Below are positions 1 to 6,727 of a stretch of 52,375 nucleotides of DNA, piece by piece. Within the stretch, counting starts at the first letter, position 1. The number at the start of each line of letters is the position of its first letter. Origin of the DNA: Kitasatospora sp. GP82 (GTDB lineage Bacteria; Actinomycetota; Actinomycetes; Streptomycetales; Streptomycetaceae); assembly GCF_029892105.1 (NCBI RefSeq), contig NZ_JARZAJ010000045.1, positions 1 through 52,375 of the forward strand, given 5' to 3'. Position numbers and translations under genes: made by a program. A model generated the notes under the pieces. The model was not told the DNA's origin and did no database searches. It worked only from the letters and a program-made list of their open reading frames with translations.

Positions 1-4
1 CCTT

Positions 5-32
5 GATCAACTCTCTTGGTCGAAAGTTGATC
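5..32. terminator. inverted repeat downstream of response regulator
   Basis: GATCAACT (5-12) and AGTTGATC (25-32) form a perfect 8-bp stem with a 12-nt loop. It lies about 100 bases beyond the stop codon of the minus-strand response regulator gene. There is no U-tract, so terminator function is only a guess. The rest of 1-132 shows no gene. Confidence 0.3.
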
Positions 33-132
33 TACCGGGGTTCCGTTGTGTTCAACCCCCTTGACTTGCCGCCTTCAGCGCAAACTCAACGGCGTTGACT
101 CCAGCCGTAGATCGTGATCACGGATGGGAAGG

Positions 133-786
133 TCAGGCCCGGGACGCTCCGAGGAACCGCAGCACGGCCAGGACGCGGCGGTGGTCCGCGTCGACCACGG
201 GCAGGTCAAGCTTGGCGAAGATGTTGTTGATGTGCTTCGCCACGGCGCTCTCGCTGACCACCAGCGCCTGCGCGATGCCGGCATTGGAGCGCCCCTCGGC
301 CATCAGGCCGAGCACCTCCCGTTCGCGGGGGGTCAGCCGCGCGAGCGGGTCGCTGTCGCGCCGCAGCAGCAGCAACTGGGCGACGACCTGCGGGTCCAGG
401 GCTGTGCCCCCGTCCGCCACTCGCCGGACCGCCGCCACGAAGTCGGCGACATCGGCAACCCGCTGCTTGAGCAGGTAGCCCACACCGCTGGTGTTCGCAG
501 ACAGCAGGTCAGCCGCGTACCGCTCCTCCACGTACTGCGAAAGCAGCACCACCGGCGTCCCCGGCCAGCGCCGACGGATCTCCATCGCCGCCCGCACCCC
601 CTCGTCGGTGAAGCCGGGCGGCATCCGGACGTCGATCAAGGCAAGTTCGGGCCGGTGCTCCGCCACTGCCGCCAACAGCCCCTCCGCGTCGCTGGCTTCC
701 GCGGCGACCTGGAACCCGCCCATCTCCAGCACCTTGATCAGGCCGACCCGCAACAACACCGAATCCTCGGCGATCACCGCGCGCAC
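133..786 (-). CDS. NarL/FixJ-family response regulator
   Basis: A 217-residue two-component response regulator with an N-terminal receiver domain (about 1-120) and a C-terminal LuxR-type helix-turn-helix (about 150-215). The acidic pair ED at 8-9, the phospho-acceptor Asp in LALIDVRMPP and the conserved Lys of GYLLKQR are present. The DNA-binding motif starts LTPREREVLGLMAEG and contains SESAVAKHINNIFAKL. The start overlaps the end of the histidine kinase gene by 13 bases, so the two are co-transcribed and probably co-translated. By family the protein is phosphorylated by the neighbouring kinase and then binds DNA as a dimer. The similar sequence upstream of the kinase and the hydrolase gene is its most likely target (inference). 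Confidence 0.95.
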   Translation of the reverse strand: MRAVIAEDSVLLRVGLIKVLEMGGFQVAAEASDAEGLLAAVAEHRPELALIDVRMPPGFTDEGVRAAMEIRRRWPGTPVVLLSQYVEERYAADLLSANTSGVGYLLKQRVADVADFVAAVRRVADGGTALDPQVVAQLLLLRRDSDPLARLTPREREVLGLMAEGRSNAGIAQALVVSESAVAKHINNIFAKLDLPVVDADHRRVLAVLRFLGASRA

Positions 787-2021
787 GGCAGCTCCGCGGT
801 GATGGTGGTGGGCCCGCCAACGGGGCTGCTGACGTGGAAGGCCCCGTCGAGGGAGCCGACCCGCTTGGCCAGCCCGGTCAGCCCCGTGCCGGCGGCGGCG
901 TCGGCACCGCCCAGCCCGTCGTCGGTAACGCGCACTCGCAGCACCTCGCCGACCTGACGGACTATCACCTCTGCATGCATCGCGTTGGCGTGCTTCGTTG
1001 CATTGGTCAGCGCCTCAGAGATCACGAAGTACGCGACTGACTCCACGTTGGGCGCCACCCGCTCCTCCAGATTGACCCGCAGCCGCACCGGCAGGGGCGT
1101 GCGGGCAGCCAGCCCGGACAACGCCGCGTCCAGACCTCGGTCTTCGAGCACGGCCGGGTGCAGCCCCCGCACCAGGTCATTGAGTTCGGCGATCGCCTCC
1201 TTCGCCTCCAGGTGCGCTCTCGCGATCACCTCGCGGGCATCACTCGGCAGGTCCGGGCGGGTGGCAATGGCCAGACCCAGGTTGACCGCGAGAGACACCA
1301 ACCGCTGCTGGGTGCCGTCGTGCAGGTCACGCTCGATCCGGCGGCGCTCCGCGTCGACGGCCTCGATCAAGTCGGTCCGGCTCACGGCCAGCTGATCGAC
1401 CCGCTCCTGGAGCCGCTGCGCCCGGCTGGGCCCGAGCAGGACCAACGCCAGCCGCGCCTCGGCCCGGGCTACTGCCCGCGCGGTCCAGGGCAGGGCGCAC
1501 AGGAGGAGGAGTCCAGCCGCTGTGTAAGCCGGCAGCTGGGTCAGGTAGCCGAACCAGTCCTGGCGGATTCCGGTTGGCAGCGCCCATGACCAGGCGTAGG
1601 CGATGACGCCCGCCAGGCACGCCGCTGCCACTGCGAGCACCAGCAGCTCCAGCAGCGCGAGCAGCGGGCCCAGCAGGAGGTGGTAGCCGATCTTGCGCCA
1701 AGGCCGCGTCGCCGCGAGCCACCGGGCGGTCGAGGCCCACGTCCATTGTTCCGGCGCGGTGGGGGTGAGCCGGGGGACGTCCACGCCGATGAGCACCCGG
1801 TAGCGAGCCCGCTGAACGGCCGTCAGCACCGGGGTGCCGAGCAGGACCAGGGCGGCCGACATGGAAACCGTAAGGAGCCAGTTCCCCGTCCTGGCGGTAG
1901 TCGCCGCCGCCCAGGCCCACACGGGCACCAGCGCCAGGTGCGGCAGCACACCAGCGGCAAGAAAGCCGGTGTCCCGCCGCGCCCGGAGGACCGTGCGTCT
2001 CAGTCCAGCTGGAATCGTCAT
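774..2021 (-). CDS. NarL-type sensor histidine kinase, membrane
   Basis: A 415-residue sensor kinase. The N-terminal half holds about four hydrophobic membrane segments with little extracytoplasmic sequence, as in kinases that sense within the membrane. A HisKA_3 dimerisation domain follows, with the phospho-acceptor His in ERRRIERDLHDGTQQRL. The C-terminal HATPase_c domain has an N-box (SEALTNATKHANA) and glycine boxes (VTDDGLGG, GTGLTGLAKRV). ATG at 2021 is the only upstream start that fits. The gene is the first of a two-gene operon with the response regulator. The signal sensed is unknown; the adjacent secreted hydrolase with a look-alike promoter suggests an envelope or exported-substrate response. 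Confidence 0.95.
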   Translation of the reverse strand: MTIPAGLRRTVLRARRDTGFLAAGVLPHLALVPVWAWAAATTARTGNWLLTVSMSAALVLLGTPVLTAVQRARYRVLIGVDVPRLTPTAPEQWTWASTARWLAATRPWRKIGYHLLLGPLLALLELLVLAVAAACLAGVIAYAWSWALPTGIRQDWFGYLTQLPAYTAAGLLLLCALPWTARAVARAEARLALVLLGPSRAQRLQERVDQLAVSRTDLIEAVDAERRRIERDLHDGTQQRLVSLAVNLGLAIATRPDLPSDAREVIARAHLEAKEAIAELNDLVRGLHPAVLEDRGLDAALSGLAARTPLPVRLRVNLEERVAPNVESVAYFVISEALTNATKHANAMHAEVIVRQVGEVLRVRVTDDGLGGADAAAGTGLTGLAKRVGSLDGAFHVSSPVGGPTTITAELPCAR

Positions 2022-2097
2022 GGCACGACGCTAGGGCACCGCAGGAGGACGGTGCCATGAAACCTGTACCCGATCTCATGGTGAACCTAGTACCAGC
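2022..2097 (-). promoter_or_regulatory. upstream region of the two-component operon, conserved with hydrolase promoter
   Basis: Reading upstream from the kinase start, blocks GACGCTAGG, CACC, GCCATGA, ACCCGA and CATGGTG recur in the same order and nearly the same spacing upstream of the hydrolase gene at 3593-3669. Such conservation between non-homologous genes is best explained by a shared promoter and operator, probably autoregulated by the response regulator. The palindrome seen at the hydrolase copy is degenerate here (TGGTGAACC ... GTACCA). Confidence 0.55.
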
Positions 2098-2199
2098 TGT
2101 AGATCTTGATCTTGGCCTGTGGGCGGACAGCATCTCGGGTCGGTAGGTCGGCTTCTGCTGGCCGCTGGCAGGTAGACCGGGCCCGGTGGAACAGGCACT

Positions 2200-2352
2200 A
2201 TGCCCCGGTGCGAACGCGGTGGTGATCAGCGCCAGTTCGCCTCCCGCGACGAACTGGCCGCGGCCATCGACACCTTCGTCTTGGCCTACGACGAACACGA
2301 CGCCAAGCCCTACCGCCGGACCTACGACGGCAGCCCACTCAAAGCCGCATGA
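2200..2352 (+). pseudogene. IS630-family transposase C-terminal fragment
   Basis: The frame ending in TGA at 2350-2352 encodes about 50 residues that match the C-terminus of IS630-type transposases: an Arg/Gly-rich stretch, FASRDELAAAIDTFVLAYDE, then KPYRRTYDGSPLKAA at the stop. The N-terminal domain and the DDE catalytic core are missing. This is the relic of an element that once lay between the two-component operon and the hydrolase gene. It ends 28 bases before the convergent hydrolase stop codon. Confidence 0.75.
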
Positions 2353-2380
2353 ACCCCCGAAGGATCAACGCGGCGCTGCA

Positions 2381-3592
2381 CTAGGACTGGAAGGCTACTT
2401 CCGGATTGTTCGGCGAGGGGCCGTCCAGCAGCGAACTGTGGATCCCCTTCAGCGTCTGGTCGAAGAACGCCGTCACGTACTCGCGGGTGATCACCACCCC
2501 GCGTTCCGGGGAGAGGGGCCCCGTCGGGAACCCGGCCTGCTCCTGAAGCACGTCCAGGTCGGAGAAGCTGAAGTGGTCGGCGCCGGCGACCGTCAGCCAC
2601 TTCTTGTAGCCGCCGAGGGCGGCCCAGGCCCGCCCCACGATGCCGTCGCCGCTGCCGGGCGTGTGGCCGTCGCTACCCAGCATGAGGAAGGGCCGGTTGA
2701 TCTGGCCGGGCATCGGGACCGGGTGGAAGGTGCCGTCCATGTCCACTCCGGCCCGTACTCGCGGGTCGGCGATCATCGTGGCGGCCGCCGCCGCTCCGCC
2801 GAGGGAGTGTCCGGCCATGCCGATCTCGTGCTTGTCGATGAGGTGTGCCAGGCGCCACGCGGTGTTGCCGTGCGTCAACTGGTCGATCACGAAGGACACG
2901 TCCCGCCCGCGGCTGACAGCTTCGGCGTCGAAGTCGATCGTTTCCGGGTGGTCGCAGATCGCGCACGGCGGCGTCTGGCCGTTCGCCAGCGTCTCGCCGC
3001 TGTCCTCGTAGGTGTGGCCGACGAGCGCGACGACGTAGCCGTGACTGGCCAGGTCGGTCGCGAGCGAGGTGAGCATCATGCGCGGGTTCTCGGACGCGGC
3101 TGAGAGGACCACCAGCGGATGCTTGCCGCGTTGCGGCCGCGCGCCGTCGAAGGCGTGAGTGGTGACGCTGGAAAGGGTCTGCGGGGTGACGCCGTAGCTC
3201 GCCGGCATCTTCCGGCGCTCGGTGATTCCGGCTGCCTCGGCGACGGTCATGTAAGGGGCCGGAGTCCCGGTCCCGGGGACGGCGGGGTAGACCATCGTGA
3301 CGGTCAGTTGGCGGGGGCCGGACGACGGCACCCACGGGTCGAGGCGGCTCGTGTCGGTGAGGTGGATGATGTCCTCGCCGGCGGCGTAGGGGCCGATCGG
3401 CGCGGGGAGCGTGCCGTGGAAGGACGGCGTGGGCGCGGTGGCCGTGGCCGTGGCCGGTGCGGTGTCGAACGCGTGCGTGGCCACCGGTGTGGCCGACGGT
3501 GTGGTCGTGGCGGCGAACCCGGCGCCGGTTCCGGTGATGAGGGCGGCGAGCGTCAGCACCGCGACAGCGCTGATACGGCGATTGCGTTTCAT
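2381..3592 (-). CDS. secreted alpha/beta hydrolase (PAF-acetylhydrolase-like)
   Basis: A 403-residue exported hydrolase. ATG at 3592 begins a clear signal peptide (MKRNRR, hydrophobic core, cleavage near GAGFAA), followed by a Thr/Ala/Pro-rich segment and the catalytic domain. The nucleophile elbow is GHSLGG. Downstream come an acidic motif (VDMDGTFH), the strand NRPFLMLGSDGH and a likely catalytic His in GADHFSFSD. Layout and motifs fit platelet-activating-factor acetylhydrolase-like lipases and esterases; the substrate cannot be told. A longer reading frame upstream is not used because the signal peptide fixes the start. Its upstream region resembles that of the neighbouring two-component operon. 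Confidence 0.88.
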   Translation of the reverse strand: MKRNRRISAVAVLTLAALITGTGAGFAATTTPSATPVATHAFDTAPATATATAPTPSFHGTLPAPIGPYAAGEDIIHLTDTSRLDPWVPSSGPRQLTVTMVYPAVPGTGTPAPYMTVAEAAGITERRKMPASYGVTPQTLSSVTTHAFDGARPQRGKHPLVVLSAASENPRMMLTSLATDLASHGYVVALVGHTYEDSGETLANGQTPPCAICDHPETIDFDAEAVSRGRDVSFVIDQLTHGNTAWRLAHLIDKHEIGMAGHSLGGAAAAATMIADPRVRAGVDMDGTFHPVPMPGQINRPFLMLGSDGHTPGSGDGIVGRAWAALGGYKKWLTVAGADHFSFSDLDVLQEQAGFPTGPLSPERGVVITREYVTAFFDQTLKGIHSSLLDGPSPNNPEVAFQS

Positions 3593-3669
3593 GGGATCGA
3601 CGCTAGGACACCTCGACGGGGGTCTGCCATGAGCCTGGCACCCGAATCCATGGTGGCACCAGTGCCACC
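3593..3669 (-). promoter_or_regulatory. hydrolase promoter/operator with perfect palindrome
   Basis: The region contains a perfect inverted repeat, GGTGGCAC (3652-3659) and GTGCCACC (3662-3669), separated by CA. It also holds the blocks GACGCTAGG, GCCATGA, ACCCGA and CATGGTG that recur upstream of the kinase gene. Position 60-80 bases upstream of the start codon suits a transcription-factor site. The cognate factor is inferred to be the adjacent NarL-type regulator. Confidence 0.55.
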
Positions 3670-3859
3670 GTTGCTGATTCTGTAGTCGGACAAGAGAGGC
3701 GCGTTGACGATGCCGTTCTCCTGGGTGAAGGCGGCGATGAGGGACTGTCAGGCGATGTTGTTGACCGCTGCCCACCCAGCCCCTGCCCAGCCCTCATGTC
3801 CACCCCCGGTGACGCCGACCCCGCCTACGTGCTCACGCAGAGATTCGTCCAACAGTGCG

Positions 3860-4703
3860 TCAGTTCGGGGCTGGGAAGAGGGATTCCTGGGTGGCCTGGT
3901 AGCGGTAGGACTCGGTGCCGGTCTGGATCAGGGTGCAGCGGAAGGTGATCCGGTCGGCGATGGCCGCGCAGAGGCGGGCGTCGCCGAAGGTCTTGTCCCA
4001 TTCGGTGAAGGGTGAGTTCGTGGCGACCGCGGTGGCCTTGCGCTCCTCACGCTCGGTGAAGATATTGGAACAGCAGTTTGGCTCCCTTGCGGTCAAGGTT
4101 GAGGTAGCCGAACTCGTCCAGGCACAAAAGGTCGATCTTGCTGTAGCGGGCGATGACAGAGAACAGGCGGCGGCTGGCGTCGGCTTCGGCGAGCTCGTTC
4201 ACCAGCGCGCTGGTGGTGGTGTAGCGCACCGACAGGCCGGTCTCGGCGATGGCGGTGCTGATGCCGATCAGCAGGTGGGACTTGCCGGTGCCGGAGTCGC
4301 CGATCAACACCAGAGGCCGGCCTTCGCGGACCCAGGTCGGGGACTTCAGGTCCGCGACGACCTCGGGGGTGATGTTCGGGTTCTTGGAGAAGTCGAAGTC
4401 CTCCAGCCGCTTGGGCCGCGGGAAGCGGGCCAGCCGCAGCAGCCGCTGCTGGCGGCGAAGGTCGCGATCGGCGAGCTCAACCTGCAGCAGGTCCAGGAGG
4501 AACTGCTTGTAGGTGGCCTGTTCCCGCCGGGCGGTGGCGGCCAGGTCGATGAACCGCTCGCGGAACGCCGGCAGGCGAAGCTGCCGGCATGCCTCGTCGA
4601 TGAGCATGTCCTCCGGGTCACCGGGCAGGGAAAGCCTGCGGCCGGGGACTTTGCCGGTGTCCGGCTCGTCGTCCTGGTCGGTGACGGTGATGGTCGGGAT
4701 CAT
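3860..4703 (-). pseudogene. istB: IS21 helper ATPase IstB, frameshifted
   Basis: An AAA+ transposition helper that assists IstA in target capture. The first 212 or so residues contain the IstB core: Walker A GDSGTGKSH, Walker B IDLLCLDEFGYL, and the stretch KGAKLLFQ. There the frame runs into a stop after LHRA. The homologous continuation IFTEREERKATAVATN, then FGDARLCAAIADRITFR, is in another frame from about 4068 down to the stop at 3860. One extra T in CAATATCTTC (near 4065) accounts for the shift. The start ATG at 4703 overlaps the istA stop. The loss of frame falls inside the conserved ATPase core, so the product is inactive. Confidence 0.88.
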
Positions 4704-5671
4704 GCGCCGTGGCCTTTCTGGGTCTGGCTGTCGCGGCCGGCGACCGGGCTCAGCAGCCGGTCGTACTTGCTCATGTCGGGCAGTGCCGGGCGTGGGTCGG
4801 GCGGCAGACGGCGGGCGTGCAGGGAGATCACCTGGGCCCCGGCGCGAGCGGGTGGGGCCGTGGAGCCGTCCGCGGCCTCTTCATCGGCGCCGGCCAGGAG
4901 CTCCGCGTCGTCGGCGTCGGTGCCCTCCATCGCCTTGCGGGCCTCGATGGCGACCAGGTCGGTGGAGACCGACCCGATGCGAAGGCAGGTCTCCATCGCC
5001 GCGACCAGCGCCTCCGGCGGGAGCTGGCGGTGCAGCAGCAGCACCTCGATCAGCATCCGGGTGCCCTCGCGGTCGCCGGCCTTGTGCTTGGCCGCGGCCC
5101 AGAACGCCTCGTGGACCTTGGTGAAGCCGCCCTCCGCGCGGGCCTGCGCAAGCGCGGAGGCCCCGGCGAACGCGCCGGGCTTGACCAGCAGGATCTCCAG
5201 GTAGTGGTCCAAGAGGTCGTGGTAGGTGTAGCGGCGCGTCAGCCTGGGATGGCGGGCGACGACCTTGCGCCCGTCGAACACCCACAGCTCGTTCGCCCGC
5301 AGCTTGACACGCACCTTGGTGCCGATGAACTTCGCCGGTACCGAGTAGTAGCACTGCCGCACCGTGATCCGGGAGTTGCGCGCGACCGTCGGTGTCAGGT
5401 CGATCCCGCAGTCGTAGCCGTCCGCTGGCAGCGGCCGCAGCCGGTCCCGCTCGGCCTCGAAGTCGAACCCGATCGAGGTCGGTCGGCCGTGGATGTGCCG
5501 TGCGTCCTCCGCGACGTCGATCGCGGCTAGACGCTCGTTCAGCTCCGCCAGCGAGTCGACCGCAGGAGGCGGGACCAGGTGCTTGCGGCGGAACCGCCCG
5601 CCCTCGTGCTCCACCCCGCCCTTCTCGTGGGCACCGTCCTCGCCGGGCGCACAGTAGAACGCGGAGAACTG
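4700..5671 (-). pseudogene. istA: IS21 transposase IstA, 3' part (interrupted)
   Basis: The C-terminal 323 residues of an IS21 transposase. It begins QFSAFYCAPGEDGAHEKGGV, which is the end of the RNase-H-fold catalytic domain with the conserved Glu in HEKGGVE, and continues with the Mu-transposase beta-barrel region (RNSRITVRQCYYSVPAKFIG) and a charged tail. The matching N-terminal half lies at 9847-10536. Joining base 9847 to base 5671 (minus strand) gives an uninterrupted 553-residue reading frame, so the gene was split by the insertion at 5672-9846. Confidence 0.9.
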
Positions 5672-5675
5672 GATC

Positions 5676-5725
5676 TTCCGTGAGTTCAGAGATTCTGAAG
5701 TGTAGGCCGGGCGAACCCACGGAAG
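5676..5725. repeat. left end repeats of the recombinase element
   Basis: CTTCCGTGAGTTC (5676-5688) and GAACCCACGGAAG (5713-5725) are inverted copies matching at 12 of 13 positions. The palindrome TTCAGAGATTCTGAA (5685-5699) lies at the inner edge of the first. Such paired arms around a short spacer resemble the core or arm sites bound by tyrosine recombinases. A related arm (CGAACCCACGGGAA, 9826-9839) lies at the other end of the element. Confidence 0.55.
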
Positions 5726-5983
5726 CCTACGTGCTATTGGGGTATGGCGAGGCCGAGTTCGGTCCGGAAGAAGGCGGGACTGCTGGGTCGGTGTCCGCGT
5801 ACTCGTTGAAGTGCAAGCCAAGTACAGATGAACGTGCTCAGCGAGATGGCCGCCAGGGCCTGTGTGTGGTTGTGAGCAGTCTTCGGGTTCTGTCCTCATC
5901 CGGCGGGCGAAATCCGGTACGACGGAAGGATGGACAATGGCACAACACGGGCAAGGACGCCCCGACCCGATGGGAGCCGTAGC

Positions 5984-6586
5984 GTGAGTGACGACCAGTC
6001 CGCCGCAATCGCCGCCATGGCGAGCATCGGAGAAGTGCTGTCGTGCATCGGGCCCACCCGCGGGGACGCTGTCGACTGGAGTGCGGCGGAGAAGGTCCAT
6101 GGAACGTCGTTCCCGGCCGACTACCGGGCTTTCGTCGCAGCCTTCGGCAGCGGTTCGATCGAGGAGATGGTCGGTGTTCACATCCCCGCCGTCACTTCGA
6201 ACGAGCTGCAGGTCATCGCGGTCTCAAGGCTCTCGGAGGCAGCACTCGCGGACTACGCGGTGAACCAGTGGGCTCCCGCAGAGAGGGGCCGGCACCGGCT
6301 GGAGGACCTGCTCATCTGGGGGGGAACAGTCGCGGCCGACACCCTGTGCTGGATCACGACGGATCCGGACCCGGACCGATGGCCGGTCGCGGTGTATTCG
6401 CGCGGGACCCTCGAGTGGTCGGTGTACCCGTGCGGCATGGCCGAGTTCCTACTCAAGCTCCTGCGCAACGAGTGGCAGCCGTGGCCGATCAGCGACGACT
6501 CGCTCCAGGACGTGGTGAACCCGCGCTTCCTGCACGACAAGGACGAGGCGGCGGGATGGGAGTCGGGCAACAACCCCTGGGAGTAG
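5984..6586 (+). CDS. SUKH/SMI1-KNR4 family protein (orphan immunity-like)
   Basis: A 200-residue protein of the SMI1/KNR4 (SUKH) superfamily, which includes immunity proteins of contact-dependent and RHS toxins. Signatures are FPADYRAFVAAFGSGSI, LLIWGGTVAADTLCWIT, DPDRWPVAVYSRGTLEW and the closing MAEFLLKLL. The GTG at 5984 is preferred over an ATG at 5930 because GGGAG lies about 8 bases upstream and the domain starts soon after. It is the only gene of the recombinase element on the plus strand. No toxin gene is beside it. A second SUKH protein in this window (20268-20840) shares the DPD-K/R-WP-V motif, so the two are distant relatives. Confidence 0.8.
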   Translation: MSDDQSAAIAAMASIGEVLSCIGPTRGDAVDWSAAEKVHGTSFPADYRAFVAAFGSGSIEEMVGVHIPAVTSNELQVIAVSRLSEAALADYAVNQWAPAERGRHRLEDLLIWGGTVAADTLCWITTDPDPDRWPVAVYSRGTLEWSVYPCGMAEFLLKLLRNEWQPWPISDDSLQDVVNPRFLHDKDEAAGWESGNNPWE

Positions 6587-6601
6587 CTGATCCGTTCGGT
6601 G

Positions 6602-6689
6602 ACATCCCCTCGGGGTGGGATGTTGAACAAGGCCGGGCCTGTTGGGGTGGTGGCCCCGGTCCGTATCTGCCGGTCGCCAGATACGGACC
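6602..6689. terminator. convergent terminator region with two hairpins
   Basis: Two stems lie between the convergent SUKH and recombinase-like genes. CATCCC and GGGATG pair within 6602-6623. GGTCCGTATCTG (6658-6669) and CAGATACGGACC (6678-6689) form a perfect 12-bp stem with an 8-nt loop. Neither has a U-tract, as is common in this group. A bidirectional terminator is the simplest reading. Confidence 0.65.
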
Positions 6690-6727
6690 AATGAACCGTG
6701 CTGCCAGCGGGGCGTCGAAGTGGCTGC

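Noticed and set aside
124..957. Long plus-strand frame over the response regulator
   Set aside because: It is the complement of a clear NarL-type receiver/HTH protein and has no domain of its own.
3593..3775. A longer start for the hydrolase at 3775
   Set aside because: The added residues are not protein-like and would bury the signal peptide that begins at 3592. They also cover the conserved promoter region.
3915..5204. 429-codon plus-strand frame over the IS21 genes
   Set aside because: Antisense of istB and istA; those show all family motifs and this frame none.
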